DNA from: Brockia lithotrophica
GTDB taxonomy: Bacteria; Bacillota; Bacilli; Thermicanales; DSM-22653
Assembly (NCBI RefSeq): GCF_003633725.1
Contig: NZ_RBIJ01000002.1
Location: forward strand, 68,598-132,597
Length of the DNA: 64,000 nt
Reading direction: 5' to 3'
Made by a program: the position numbers and the translations under genes
Notes under the pieces: model-generated
What the model was told of the DNA's origin: nothing
What the model saw: only the letters and a program-made list of their open reading frames with translations
Databases searched by the model: none
Part shown: positions 1-8,061 of the stretch, piece after piece
How positions within the stretch are numbered: the stretch's first letter is position 1
How the letters are laid out: every line of letters starts with the position of its first letter

Positions 1-1372
1 CCCAGAGTACCCCCTGCGTCGCCGGATCGGCCTCGCCGCTCGCGGGCAAACCGCGATCCGCCTGAAACTTCCGGAGCGCCGCCGCCGTAGCGTCGTCGAA
101 GTACCCATCCTCACGGCCCGGGGCGTACCCGAGGGCGGCAAGCGTCTTTTGCAAGACCTCGACCTGTTTCCCCGCCTGCCCCTGCTTGAGCGGTTTGTCG
201 CTGGAGACGGGGGGAAGCTTCGCGTATGGCGCCGGTTCGACGACAACGGTAGGTTCGACACCTTTCCCGTGGATCCACTCGCCGTTCGGATCGAGCCACT
301 TGGCGATTGTGAGCTTCAAGGCCCCGCCGGAGGCGAGGTCCGCCGTGGCCTGCACCGTCCCCTTGCCGAAGGAGCGGACACCTACGACGGGGTATCCGTG
401 GGCCTTGAGCGAGGCGGCGACAATTTCGGAAGCGCTCGCGCTGCCCTCGTCTATGAGGACGACGAGCGGTGGCGGCGTCCCCTTGAGCTTGGAGTGGGCC
501 ACCTCGCGCTTGCCGTCCCGACCTTCGATCATGTACATGACGCCCTCTCGGGGTACGAGGGCCTCGAGGATCTTCTTCGCCGCCTCGAGGTATCCACCGG
601 GATTCCCGCGGAGATCCACGAGGAGCCCCGCCGCCCCGTCCTTTTCCGCTTGCCGCATCGCAGCGAGAAAGCGCTCCGCCGTGTCTTCGTTGAACGAAGT
701 CACGCGGATCCAGGCGTAGGCCTTGCCTTCCCGTTCGAGCAGCTTCGTCCGCACCGTTTCGAGGGGGATCCGGTCGCGGACGATCTCCAAAACGATCGGC
801 TCTTCGTGTCCGGGACGGATGACTTTGAGCACGGCCTTCGTACCCTTAGGACCACGGATCTTGTTGACCGCGGTGGTGAGGTCCAACCCCTCGAGGCTCT
901 CGCCGTTGACCTCGACGATCTGGTCGTTGGGGCGAATGCCCGCACGCTCCGCCGGCGATCCCTCGATGGGCGAAATGACCGTAACCCGGCCCCCGAGGAG
1001 CATCACCTCGGCCCCGATGCCCTCGATGGACGTGGAGAGGCTCTCCTGAAAGCGCGCGAGTTCTTCCCGCGTCATGTACGCGGTATAGGGATCCCCAAGA
1101 GCCTCGAGCATTCCCTTCACCGCACCGCGGGCGAGGGCTTCGTCGTCGAGCTTGGAAGGGTCGTAGTACTTTGCCCGTAGGGTGCCGTAAGCCTCGGCGA
1201 GGGGGGCAAAGGCCCCCGGCAGCCTCACCTCTTGCTTACCGCCGAAAAAGGGGCCGGCGAGGAGGGACGGATTCGTCCCCCCGTCCCCGGGAAGGGAGAG
1301 GCGGCCGATGCCTACGCCGAGAAGGAACACGAACAAAAGAAGGGCCCATCTCCGGCCCGAAGCACGCCACAT
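1..1372 (-). CDS. ctpB: S41 C-terminal processing peptidase (CtpA/CtpB-like), 3' end cut by window
   Basis: Serine protease of the S41 family, membrane-anchored and facing the outside; in Bacillus, CtpB cleaves envelope proteins such as SpoIVFA. Read from ATG at 1372 the protein begins MWRASGRRWALLLF and has an N-terminal membrane anchor (about residues 8-24), a PDZ domain (about 110-175), the S41 core with the Ser/Lys dyad visible as GSASASE (about 305) and FGKGTVQ (about 335), and a C-terminal peptidoglycan-binding domain starting near 390 that runs off the window without a stop. The start was chosen because no in-frame ATG, GTG or TTG lies just upstream and a purine-rich stretch precedes it. 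B. subtilis also has this gene next to ftsEX. Family certain; CtpA versus CtpB not distinguishable here. Confidence 0.9.
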   Translation of the reverse strand, partial: MWRASGRRWALLLFVFLLGVGIGRLSLPGDGGTNPSLLAGPFFGGKQEVRLPGAFAPLAEAYGTLRAKYYDPSKLDDEALARGAVKGMLEALGDPYTAYMTREELARFQESLSTSIEGIGAEVMLLGGRVTVISPIEGSPAERAGIRPNDQIVEVNGESLEGLDLTTAVNKIRGPKGTKAVLKVIRPGHEEPIVLEIVRDRIPLETVRTKLLEREGKAYAWIRVTSFNEDTAERFLAAMRQAEKDGAAGLLVDLRGNPGGYLEAAKKILEALVPREGVMYMIEGRDGKREVAHSKLKGTPPPLVVLIDEGSASASEIVAASLKAHGYPVVGVRSFGKGTVQATADLASGGALKLTIAKWLDPNGEWIHGKGVEPTVVVEPAPYAKLPPVSSDKPLKQGQAGKQVEVLQKTLAALGYAPGREDGYFDDATAAALRKFQADRGLPASGEADPATQGVLW

Positions 1373-1413
1373 GAAGCATCCGCCCTTTCTCCACGTCCAA
1401 CCTGCCTTGTTTC

Positions 1414-1442
1414 ATTATAGAGCAGGGGAATCGCGGTTTACA
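1414..1442 (-). promoter_or_regulatory. Sigma-A-like promoter for ctp gene
   Basis: On the minus strand a perfect -10 TATAAT (1414-1419) lies 17 bp from a weak -35 TGTAAA (1437-1442). The gap between the M23 gene stop and the ctp start holds nothing else obvious. The -10 is strong and the -35 matches the consensus at only 3 of 6 positions. Confidence 0.5.
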
Positions 1443-1488
1443 CCCGAAAGGGCGGCATGGAAGCGAAATGCCGCGCAAAGGAAACCCC

Positions 1489-2760
1489 TCACGGACAGCG
1501 CACGTAGTTGCAAGGAGGCACGTAGCTTCCGTTTTCGATCACGGAAAAGTGGAGGTGGGGGCCCGTGGAATACCCTGTCGTTCCGACGAGGGCGATTTGC
1601 TGCCCACGGCTAACCACTTGTCCCTCGGAGACGAGGATCCCCCCGTAGTCGATGTGCCCGTAGAGGGTGCTCACGCCGTTGCCGTGGGCGATGATCACCG
1701 TGTTTCCGAAGCCGCTCATCCAGCGGGCGTAGGTCACCACCCCGGTGTCCGCCGCCACGATCGGCGTGCGCATCGGGGCGGGGATGTCGATCCCGTTGTG
1801 GAACTGACGCGTACCAAAGATCGGGTGAATCCTGTACCCGTAGGGTGAGGAAATCGCGTAGTACCCGGGGACCGGCCAGGTAAAGATGCCTTCAGGGACC
1901 GTAGACTGCCCCGCCCGGGCGCGTTGCGCCTCTTGGGCGCGCCGTTCCTGAATGATGCGCTCGAGCTCGGCCGAGGCGCGGCTGCGCTCGGCGGCGATCC
2001 GCGCAAGCTCTGCGTCGATTTCCTCGAGCTTCTGGGCGATTTGCCTTTCCGTCTCCTCGTACGTGCTGAGCTTAGCCGTGTGCTCTTCTTTGCGCAAGGC
2101 GAGGCGCGAAAGCTCCTCCTGCAGAGCCCGGCGGTCGGTTTCCAAACTCGCGATCAGGCTCTCGAGCGCCCGCTTTTGCCGCTCGACCTCATCCTTGGCG
2201 CGTTTGTACTCCACGAGAAGGCGTTTGTCCGCCTCGACCGCCGCCGAGAGGATTTCCACGCGACCCACAAAGTCGGCGAAGTCTCGGGCGCCGAAGAGGA
2301 CCTCCCCATAGGTCATGTCTCCCTGCACGTAGAGGCGATAGAGACGCTTTTGCAGTTCTTCCCTGTGCGTCTCGAGGCGCTCCGTTGCCGCTTTGAGGGC
2401 GGCTTCCCGCTCTTCCTTCTTTTTCGTGTTTTCCTCGATCTTTGCCTTGAGGTTTTCCACCCGCGCGTTCGTTTCCGCAATTTGCGAGTCGAGGGCGGAA
2501 ATCTCCTGCTTCAGCCGTTCTTTATCCGCCCTGAGCTGATTGAGATCCTTTTGCGCCTGGGACTTCTCCCCCTCCTTCGAGCGGAGCTCGGTGTCCAGGC
2601 TGCGGATCTTCTGCTTCAGGTCCGCCTCGCTCGCCGCCCGTGCCGTGGGGTTTCCCGCGGGGAGAAATCCGAGGACGAGAAGCGCTGCGAGGATTCCGCC
2701 CAAGACGGCGTGAATCCGGCGCCTACCGTCCCCCTTCTCCCGGTTCGGTGCCTTTCCCAC
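1489..2760 (-). CDS. M23 family peptidoglycan hydrolase with coiled coil (EnvC/CwlO-like FtsEX partner)
   Basis: Secreted murein endopeptidase of 423 residues. A signal peptide covers about residues 10-35, a long charged coiled coil about 40-285, and the M23 (lysostaphin-type) domain 291-423. Zinc and catalytic motifs are intact: H321-x3-D325 in FHNGID and H402-x-H404 in GPHLHF. The open frame extends upstream to 3342 but that part overlaps ftsX and is not coding-like; GTG at 2760 was chosen because GGAGGTGA sits at proper spacing. It follows ftsX and ftsE after 185 bp, the arrangement of EnvC/PcsB/CwlO-type hydrolases activated by FtsEX. Because the metal ligands are kept, it is probably a hydrolase itself rather than a degenerate EnvC-like activator. 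Confidence 0.88.
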   Translation of the reverse strand: MGKAPNREKGDGRRRIHAVLGGILAALLVLGFLPAGNPTARAASEADLKQKIRSLDTELRSKEGEKSQAQKDLNQLRADKERLKQEISALDSQIAETNARVENLKAKIEENTKKKEEREAALKAATERLETHREELQKRLYRLYVQGDMTYGEVLFGARDFADFVGRVEILSAAVEADKRLLVEYKRAKDEVERQKRALESLIASLETDRRALQEELSRLALRKEEHTAKLSTYEETERQIAQKLEEIDAELARIAAERSRASAELERIIQERRAQEAQRARAGQSTVPEGIFTWPVPGYYAISSPYGYRIHPIFGTRQFHNGIDIPAPMRTPIVAADTGVVTYARWMSGFGNTVIIAHGNGVSTLYGHIDYGGILVSEGQVVSRGQQIALVGTTGYSTGPHLHFSVIENGSYVPPCNYVRCP

Positions 2761-2815
2761 CTTCTCACCTCCGGTCTCTTCTCCCGCACGAACCGCCGAT
2801 GCGCGGCCCTCTCTT

Positions 2816-2846
2816 TCTCTCTTGTCTGGTTCTCTCTCTTGTCTGG
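2816..2846. repeat. Two-copy 17-bp tandem repeat in ftsX-M23 gap
   Basis: The 14-bp block TCTCTCTTGTCTGG occurs at 2816-2829 and again at 2833-2846, a period of 17 bp, within the 185-bp gap between the ftsX stop and the M23 gene start. No function is evident; it may only be local duplication in the untranslated spacer. Confidence 0.6.
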
Positions 2847-2945
2847 ATCGGCCGTTCCCCGGGATGCGTGTACCCTTCCGTTCCGGGGAAACGCCCGTCC
2901 GGAGATGACCCCCCGACCTTCGGCAAGAAACGAGGTACGTTTGGC

Positions 2946-3839
2946 TCAGACGTGTAGGTAGCGGCGGATCGAAAGAAGGCTTCCCCCTGCCCCGATCCCA
3001 ACGCCTACGCCGAGGAGGAGGAAAAGGAGGGTTCCCTGTACGGCTTCCGGCGTAAGGAGCGGGATGAAGGCGAAGTTTTCCTGCACGTAGCGCACGAGCG
3101 CGCGGTACCCCTCCGCGAGCAGGAAAAAGGGAACGAGCGCACCCAAGGTGCCTAAAATGAGACCCTCGAAGAAGAAGGGGAGGCGAATGTAGAGCCCCGT
3201 TGCGCCCACGAGGCGCATGAGCTCGACTTCCTCCCGGCGCATGTAGATCGTGAGGCGTACCGTGTTCATGATCAGGTAGACGGCCGTAAAGGCGAGGAGG
3301 GCCAGGAGGACGAAGGCCGTCGACCGGAGGATGCTCGTCCACACAAAGAGCTTATCCACCCATTCCGCTCCGTAGCGCACGGCGTCCACGCCGGGAAGGC
3401 CTTCGATCGCCGCGGCAAGTTCGGGAACCTCGCGCGGCTCGGACGCCCGAACGACGAAGCTCGGCGGCAGGGTCTCCTCGGCGCGGATGTCCTGAACGAA
3501 GATGTCCTTGAGCTCCGGGCCGTACCGCTCGGAGAGGCGTTCGAGACCCTCTTGCGGCGAAATGTACGCAACGGAAGCGACGCCGGGGAGCGCCTTGAGG
3601 GCGGCTTCGAGCCGTTCGACTTCCTCCGCCTTTGCCCCCACGGGAGCGAACACGCGGATGACGACCTCTCCCTCTACTTCGCGGCTCAAGTTGTCGACAT
3701 TTTGCACGAGGAGGTAAACCGCGCCGACGAGAAAGAGCGTCACGGCCAACGTGCTCAAGGTAGCGAGGGTGTGGAAGCGATGGCGCCAGAGGTTTTTCCC
3801 CGTTTCGCGGAGGTGCCGAAACAGCGTTCTAGGCTTCAT
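2946..3839 (-). CDS. ftsX: Cell division ABC transporter permease FtsX
   Basis: Membrane subunit of FtsEX, which transmits ATP hydrolysis by FtsE into activation of cell-wall hydrolases outside the membrane. The 297-residue protein has the expected topology: one N-terminal helix (about 23-46), an extracellular FtsX domain (about 50-170, with the typical VASVAYISPQEGLERL segment), then three helices (about 175-200, 220-245, 268-290). Its start overlaps the ftsE end by 11 bp, indicating translational coupling. The M23 hydrolase gene downstream is its probable partner. Length is normal for Firmicutes (about 296). Confidence 0.96.
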   Translation of the reverse strand: MKPRTLFRHLRETGKNLWRHRFHTLATLSTLAVTLFLVGAVYLLVQNVDNLSREVEGEVVIRVFAPVGAKAEEVERLEAALKALPGVASVAYISPQEGLERLSERYGPELKDIFVQDIRAEETLPPSFVVRASEPREVPELAAAIEGLPGVDAVRYGAEWVDKLFVWTSILRSTAFVLLALLAFTAVYLIMNTVRLTIYMRREEVELMRLVGATGLYIRLPFFFEGLILGTLGALVPFFLLAEGYRALVRYVQENFAFIPLLTPEAVQGTLLFLLLGVGVGIGAGGSLLSIRRYLHV

Positions 3840-4512
3840 GCGGGATCACCCCCGCCGCGGAATCCCTGAGGATGCGTCCTTCCATGAGGAGGAGGGTCCG
3901 ACGTCGAAAACGCTCGACAAGCTCCCGGTTGTGCGTCGCCATGATGACGGTCGTCCCCGTGAGGTTGATCTCGTCCAAGATTTGGAGAATGCGCCGTGCG
4001 TTGTCCGGATCGAGGTTCCCCGTAGGCTCGTCCGCAAGGAGGATCTCCGGTTTCGGGGCGATGGCTCGGGCGATCGCCACGCGCTGCTTTTCCCCGCCCG
4101 ACAGTTGGGCGGGAAAGCGTCGGAGAAGGTGCGGAATCCCCACGAGGTGGAGGACGTCGCGTACGCGGCGACGCACTTCGTCGGGAGGATATTCCAAAAC
4201 CTCTAAGGCAAAGGCGACGTTTTCTTCTACGGTTAGGTGATCGAGAAGGCGAAAGTCTTGAAACACGACGCCTACCTTCCGCCGAAGGAAGGGCAGGTGG
4301 CGCGGCCGCCTGCGCCCGATCGTGAACCCTGCGATGCGCATTTCCCCGTCCGTCGGCGTCTCCTCTCCGTAGAGGAGCTTAAGAAGGGTCGTCTTTCCCG
4401 CACCGCTGGGTCCGATCAAATAGACGAACTCCCCGGGTTCCACGGTGAGCGAAACGTTGCGGAGGGCGTGGATCTTCCCGTACGATTTCCAGACGGACTT
4501 CAGCTCGATCAA
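3829..4512 (-). CDS. ftsE: Cell division ATP-binding protein FtsE
   Basis: ATPase subunit of FtsEX, 227 residues. Walker A is GPSGAGKT at 34-41, the ABC signature LSGGEKQR is near 137, and Walker B is followed by DEPTG near 160, all intact. It is the first gene of the ftsE-ftsX-M23 set; an extended -10 promoter lies 70 bp upstream. Identification rests on the whole ABC core, the N-terminal MIELKSVWKSYGK opening typical of FtsE, and the neighbouring ftsX. Confidence 0.97.
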   Translation of the reverse strand: MIELKSVWKSYGKIHALRNVSLTVEPGEFVYLIGPSGAGKTTLLKLLYGEETPTDGEMRIAGFTIGRRRPRHLPFLRRKVGVVFQDFRLLDHLTVEENVAFALEVLEYPPDEVRRRVRDVLHLVGIPHLLRRFPAQLSGGEKQRVAIARAIAPKPEILLADEPTGNLDPDNARRILQILDEINLTGTTVIMATHNRELVERFRRRTLLLMEGRILRDSAAGVIPHEA

Positions 4513-4584
4513 CCACGCTACCTCCCCTCGGAGTCGAACGTTGGCAGTATTTCCCGGGAAATCGTGCGCGGCGTCTCGTGTTTC

Positions 4585-4593
4585 ATTATATCA
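4585..4593 (-). promoter_or_regulatory. Extended -10 promoter for ftsEX
   Basis: Minus-strand TGA followed by a perfect TATAAT (TATAAT at 4585-4590, TG at 4592-4593). There is no good -35, as expected for extended -10 promoters. It lies about 70 bp upstream of the ftsE start. Confidence 0.55.
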
Positions 4594-4640
4594 ACTCCGA
4601 CTGCGAACGAGAGTAGGAGCGGCGTGGGAAATCCTTCCGC

Positions 4641-4668
4641 AAAAAACCGCCCCCGTTCGGGGGCGGGA
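4641..4668 (-). terminator. Intrinsic terminator after substrate-binding protein gene
   Basis: On the minus strand the stem CCGCCCCC-loop-GGGGGCGG is followed at once by six T. It ends the 4675-5661 gene and insulates ftsE. Confidence 0.9.
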
Positions 4669-4674
4669 AGTCCC

Positions 4675-5661
4675 TCACCGTCGGACGTGCTTGGCCTCCC
4701 CTGCAAGGGCCGGGGGAAGCGGAAGTCCGTAGTTTGCGAGGGCGGTATCGTTTACCACGAGTTCGACGTCGTGTACGACCTCGACGGGAATGTCTCCGGG
4801 AGGCGTCCCGCGAAGTACGCGGGCGGCGAGCTTCCCGGTCTGTACGCCCATCGCGCGGTAATCGATGCCGTAGGCGGCGACAGCCCCTCGGGCCACGGAA
4901 TCTACGTCCGAAGCGAAGAGGGGAATCCGGCGTTCCTCGGCAACTTTGGCAAGGGATTCGATGGCGGCGACGACGCCGTTGTCTACGAGGACGAGGAAAG
5001 CGTCTACGCCTTGGTTGGCGAGGGACTGGGCGGCGGCCTGAATCTCGTTCTCCTGGGCTACGGCCTTCGCACGAACCTCGATGCCGAACTCCGGCGCCGC
5101 GGACTTCAGGGCCTCGAGCTGCTTCACCGCGTTGACCTCTCCCGAAGAGTACACCACGCCGACGGATCGGGCGTTCGGGAGAAAGGCGCGGATGAGTTCT
5201 AGGGACTTACGCGAGGGGTGGACGTCACTCGTTCCCGTGATCGTTCCGCCGGGGTGCTCGAGCGAAGCCACAAGACCGGCCGCCACGGGATCCGTGACCG
5301 CCGCAAAGACGAGCGGCGTTTTGCCGATCGCCTTGGCGGCAGCCTGGGCAGACGGCGTGGCAATGGCGATCACGAGATCGTACCCGGAAGCGTACTTCTG
5401 CCCTATCGAAGCTGCCGTATCCGTGCTTCCCTGGGCGTTCGTCACGTCGAGAACGAGGTTTTTCCCTTGTACGAATCCTTCTTGGGTGAGTCCCTCTACG
5501 ATCCCCTCTCGCAGGGCGTCGAGGGCGGGGTGGGCGACGAACTGCGTAAGGCCCACCTTCTTGGGGGCTTCGGCGGAAGGCTTTCCTTGGCTGCACCCCG
5601 TACCGAGGGCGAGCACCCAAACGACCAGCGCCAAAAGGGCGAGGACGCGAAATCCGCGCAT
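4675..5661 (-). CDS. ABC transporter substrate-binding lipoprotein (ABC_sub_bind / TrpX-like)
   Basis: Solute receptor of 328 residues anchored as a lipoprotein: the signal peptide ends in a lipobox with Cys at about residue 23 (LALGTGC). The body matches the YtsA/TrpX-like family, with motifs such as GLTQFVAHPALDALREG, ATPSAQAA and FAAVTDPVAAGLV; relatives bind amino acids such as tryptophan or tyrosine, but the ligand cannot be read from sequence. ATG at 5661 was chosen over an earlier in-frame start because GGGAGGAG precedes it at good spacing and it puts the signal peptide at the N terminus. No permease or ATPase gene is adjacent, so it may work with a transporter encoded elsewhere. Confidence 0.85.
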   Translation of the reverse strand: MRGFRVLALLALVVWVLALGTGCSQGKPSAEAPKKVGLTQFVAHPALDALREGIVEGLTQEGFVQGKNLVLDVTNAQGSTDTAASIGQKYASGYDLVIAIATPSAQAAAKAIGKTPLVFAAVTDPVAAGLVASLEHPGGTITGTSDVHPSRKSLELIRAFLPNARSVGVVYSSGEVNAVKQLEALKSAAPEFGIEVRAKAVAQENEIQAAAQSLANQGVDAFLVLVDNGVVAAIESLAKVAEERRIPLFASDVDSVARGAVAAYGIDYRAMGVQTGKLAARVLRGTPPGDIPVEVVHDVELVVNDTALANYGLPLPPALAGEAKHVRR

Positions 5662-5711
5662 GCGATCTCCTCCCATCTCGGCTCGGCAATCTCGACTCGA
5701 CGACGCTTTAC

Positions 5712-5740
5712 TCAACATTCACAAAGATTTTACGTATTCT
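5712..5740 (+). promoter_or_regulatory. Candidate plus-strand promoter for a small RNA
   Basis: TCAACA (5712-5717), 17 bp, TATTCT (5735-5740): each hexamer matches the sigma-A consensus at 4 of 6 positions with ideal spacing. It points toward the orphan terminator at 5832-5859. Confidence 0.35.
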
Positions 5741-5746
5741 TAACCC

Positions 5747-5859
5747 TTTTCGCGGCTCCTTGTGCTACGATGGGTTGCGGAAGCGCCGAGCAAGCCCCCA
5801 TGTTCGTGCCCCCTTTCGTCACGTCCCTGCCGGGCGGTACACCTACCGCCTGCTTTTTT
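5747..5859 (+). ncRNA. Candidate small RNA with intrinsic terminator
   Basis: Between two minus-strand genes, the plus strand reads from a promoter-like element to a strong terminator: stem GGGCGGTA / TACCGCC(T) with loop CACC (5832-5851), then GC and eight T (to 5860). The transcript would be about 110 nt. Upstream of the terminator it can form a hairpin: GATGGGTTGC pairs with GCAA and CCCAT around a loop carrying GGAAGCGCC (about 5769-5803). No convincing ORF or known RNA signature (SRP, 6S, tmRNA) was recognised. The terminator is clear; that a stable RNA is made is inference. Confidence 0.4.
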
Positions 5860-5879
5860 TTGCGGCAAGACAAGGAACA

Positions 5880-5907
5880 GGGGCCCCGGAAATCCTTCCG
5901 GGACCCC
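5880..5907. other. Hairpin downstream of tkt
   Basis: A 12-bp stem with one mismatch (GGGG...CCCC outside, CCGGAA/TTCCGG inside) lies 17 bp past the tkt stop. It lacks a T-run on the minus strand, so it may protect the 3' end or act as a weak terminator. Confidence 0.45.
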
Positions 5908-5924
5908 GCGCCCTTCGGGAACCC

Positions 5925-7940
5925 TCAGGCTTCGAGGAGCGACTCCGCCTCGGCGACGAGGCGATCGACGGTGAACCCGTATTCCCGGACGACGACCTCC
6001 CCGGGGGCCGAAGCGCCGAAGCGGTCGATGCCGATCACCCGACCTTCGGGGCCGACGAAGTCCCCCCAACCCAAAGTTGCGGCCATCTCCACGGCGATGC
6101 GCTTCTTCACCGACGTGGGGAGTACCGTTTCGCGGTAGGCTTCGTCTTGGGCGAGGAAGAGTTCGCGGCTCGGCATGCTCACCACGCGAACGCGCAACCC
6201 GCGCGAGGCAAGAGCCTTGGCCGCCTCCAGGGCGAGCGCAACCTCCGAACCCGTGGCCAAAAAGAGGAGTTCGGGGAGCTCGCCGGGGGCGCTTTCGTAG
6301 AGGACGTATGCGCCGCGTGGCACGCCTTCCCACGCCTTTTCCTCCGTTTCCGTAAGGACGGGGAGCTTTTGGCGGGTGAGGATGAGCGCCGTCGGTCCTT
6401 CGCGGCGCGCGAGCCAAACGGCGTACGCCGCCCGCACCTCGTTCGCATCGGCGGGACGGATGACGACAAGGTTCGGCATGGCCCGAAGCGAGGCGAGGTG
6501 TTCCACGGGCTGGTGCGTCGGGCCGTCCTCCCCCACGGCAATCGAGTCGTGGGTAAACACGTAGAGCACGGGAAGGTGGGAAAGTGCGGCGACGCGAATC
6601 GCCGGACGCAGGTAGTCGGAAAACACGAGGAACGTTCCGCCGAAGGGGCGGATCCCGCCGTGGAGCGCGAGGCCGTTCAGCGCGGCGCCCATGGCGTGTT
6701 CGCGTACGCCGAACCAGATGTTTCGTCCGGCGGCGTTTTCCCGCGTCACGTCGCCTTGGTCCTTGAGGTATGTGTTGTTGGACGAGGAGAGGTCGGCCGA
6801 ACCGCCGACGATCGCCGGAATGCGCGCCGCCAAGGCGTTGAGGACGGTGCCGGAAGCCTGGCGGGTGGCGAGGCCCTCTCCCGGCGTGAACCGGGGAAGG
6901 GCTTCCTCCCACCCCGAAGGAAGGCGTCCCTCCATCTGCTCGACGAAGGCCTCGTAGAGGGTGGGGTGTTCGGCGCGGTAGCGTTCCAAGAGCTCTTCCC
7001 AGGCGCGGCGGGCTTCCGCTCCGCGGGCAGCGGCTTCCCGGTAAGGCGCATAGGCCGCCTCAGGAACTTCAAACGGGGGCCACGTCCAACCGTAAAACTC
7101 CTTGGCCCGCGCGGCCTCTTCGGGGCCGAGGGGAGCGCCGTGCACCTTGTGCGTTCCCTGCAGCTTGGGGGCCCCCCGGCCGATCACCGTCTTCACCTCG
7201 ATGAGCGAGGGCCGCCGCGTTTCCGCCTGGGCTTCCCGGATGGCGGCTTCGATGGCGGCGACGTCCTCCCCGTCCTCTACGCGTAGGTACTGCCACCCTT
7301 GCGCGACGAATCGGCCGCGAATGTCTTCGCTAAAGGCGCGGGCGAGGGGGCCGTCTAGGGAAACGTCGTTGGAGTCGTAGAGGACGATGAGCTTCCCCAA
7401 ACCGAGATGGCCGGCGAGAGAAGCCGCCTCGTAGCTGATGCCCTCCATGAGGTCGCCGTCGGAGGCGAGCACGTACGTGTAGTGGTCCACGACGGGAAAG
7501 CCCGGCCGGTTGTACCGAGCGGCGAGGTGCGCCTCCGCAAGGGCGAGGCCCACAGCCGTGGCGAAGCCCTGTCCGAGGGGGCCCGTCGTCGCCTCGACGC
7601 CGGGAGTAAGGCCGTACTCGGGATGCCCCGGGGTGCGGCTTCCGAACTGGCGGAAGCGCTTGAGCTCTTCCATGGGCAGGTCGAACCCGGCCATGTGGAG
7701 GGCGGCGTAGAGGAGCGCCGACGCGTGACCTCCCGAAAGGACAAAGCGGTCGCGGTTCCACCACTTCGGTGCCCGCGGGTCGTAGCGCATCACGCGCGTA
7801 AAGAGCACGTACGCCATAGGAGCGGCGCCCATAGGCATCCCCGGATGTCCAGAGCGCGCCGCTTCGATCATGTCGATGGCGAGTACCCGGAGGGCGTTCA
7901 GCCCAAGCCGCTCGGGTTCCGACAACACCTGTCCGCTCAA
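5925..7940 (-). CDS. tkt: Transketolase
   Basis: Thiamine-diphosphate enzyme of the pentose phosphate pathway, 671 residues, moving two-carbon units between sugar phosphates in the cytosol. The N-terminal TPP-binding half shows [20 protein letters not shown] and [19 protein letters not shown]; the pyrimidine-binding half shows [13 protein letters not shown] and [18 protein letters not shown]; a C-terminal transketolase domain follows. The start is TTG at 7940, chosen because GGAGGG lies 7 nt upstream and the protein then begins [12 protein letters not shown]. It follows prfB after 121 bp. The oxidative-branch enzyme gnd is also in this window, 26 kb away. Confidence 0.97.
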   Translation of the reverse strand: MSGQVLSEPERLGLNALRVLAIDMIEAARSGHPGMPMGAAPMAYVLFTRVMRYDPRAPKWWNRDRFVLSGGHASALLYAALHMAGFDLPMEELKRFRQFGSRTPGHPEYGLTPGVEATTGPLGQGFATAVGLALAEAHLAARYNRPGFPVVDHYTYVLASDGDLMEGISYEAASLAGHLGLGKLIVLYDSNDVSLDGPLARAFSEDIRGRFVAQGWQYLRVEDGEDVAAIEAAIREAQAETRRPSLIEVKTVIGRGAPKLQGTHKVHGAPLGPEEAARAKEFYGWTWPPFEVPEAAYAPYREAAARGAEARRAWEELLERYRAEHPTLYEAFVEQMEGRLPSGWEEALPRFTPGEGLATRQASGTVLNALAARIPAIVGGSADLSSSNNTYLKDQGDVTRENAAGRNIWFGVREHAMGAALNGLALHGGIRPFGGTFLVFSDYLRPAIRVAALSHLPVLYVFTHDSIAVGEDGPTHQPVEHLASLRAMPNLVVIRPADANEVRAAYAVWLARREGPTALILTRQKLPVLTETEEKAWEGVPRGAYVLYESAPGELPELLFLATGSEVALALEAAKALASRGLRVRVVSMPSRELFLAQDEAYRETVLPTSVKKRIAVEMAATLGWGDFVGPEGRVIGIDRFGASAPGEVVVREYGFTVDRLVAEAESLLEA

Positions 7941-8061
7941 CGCAAACCCTCCTGCCGTGGTGGTTGTAGGGTGCGGGGAACCCGCGGCGTCCTCAGCCGC
8001 TCGTCCCTCCCGCTCGCTTCTTTGGGCGTACGCCGGCGCCCTCGCGCGGTAGGCGGACGAC

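Noticed and set aside
1489-3342. 617-residue version of the M23 protein
   Set aside because: The extra N terminus overlaps ftsX out of frame and has no family resemblance; a good ribosome-binding site marks GTG 2760.
5880-5907. Classical terminator for tkt
   Set aside because: Strong hairpin but no T-run in the tkt direction, so listed only as a hairpin.
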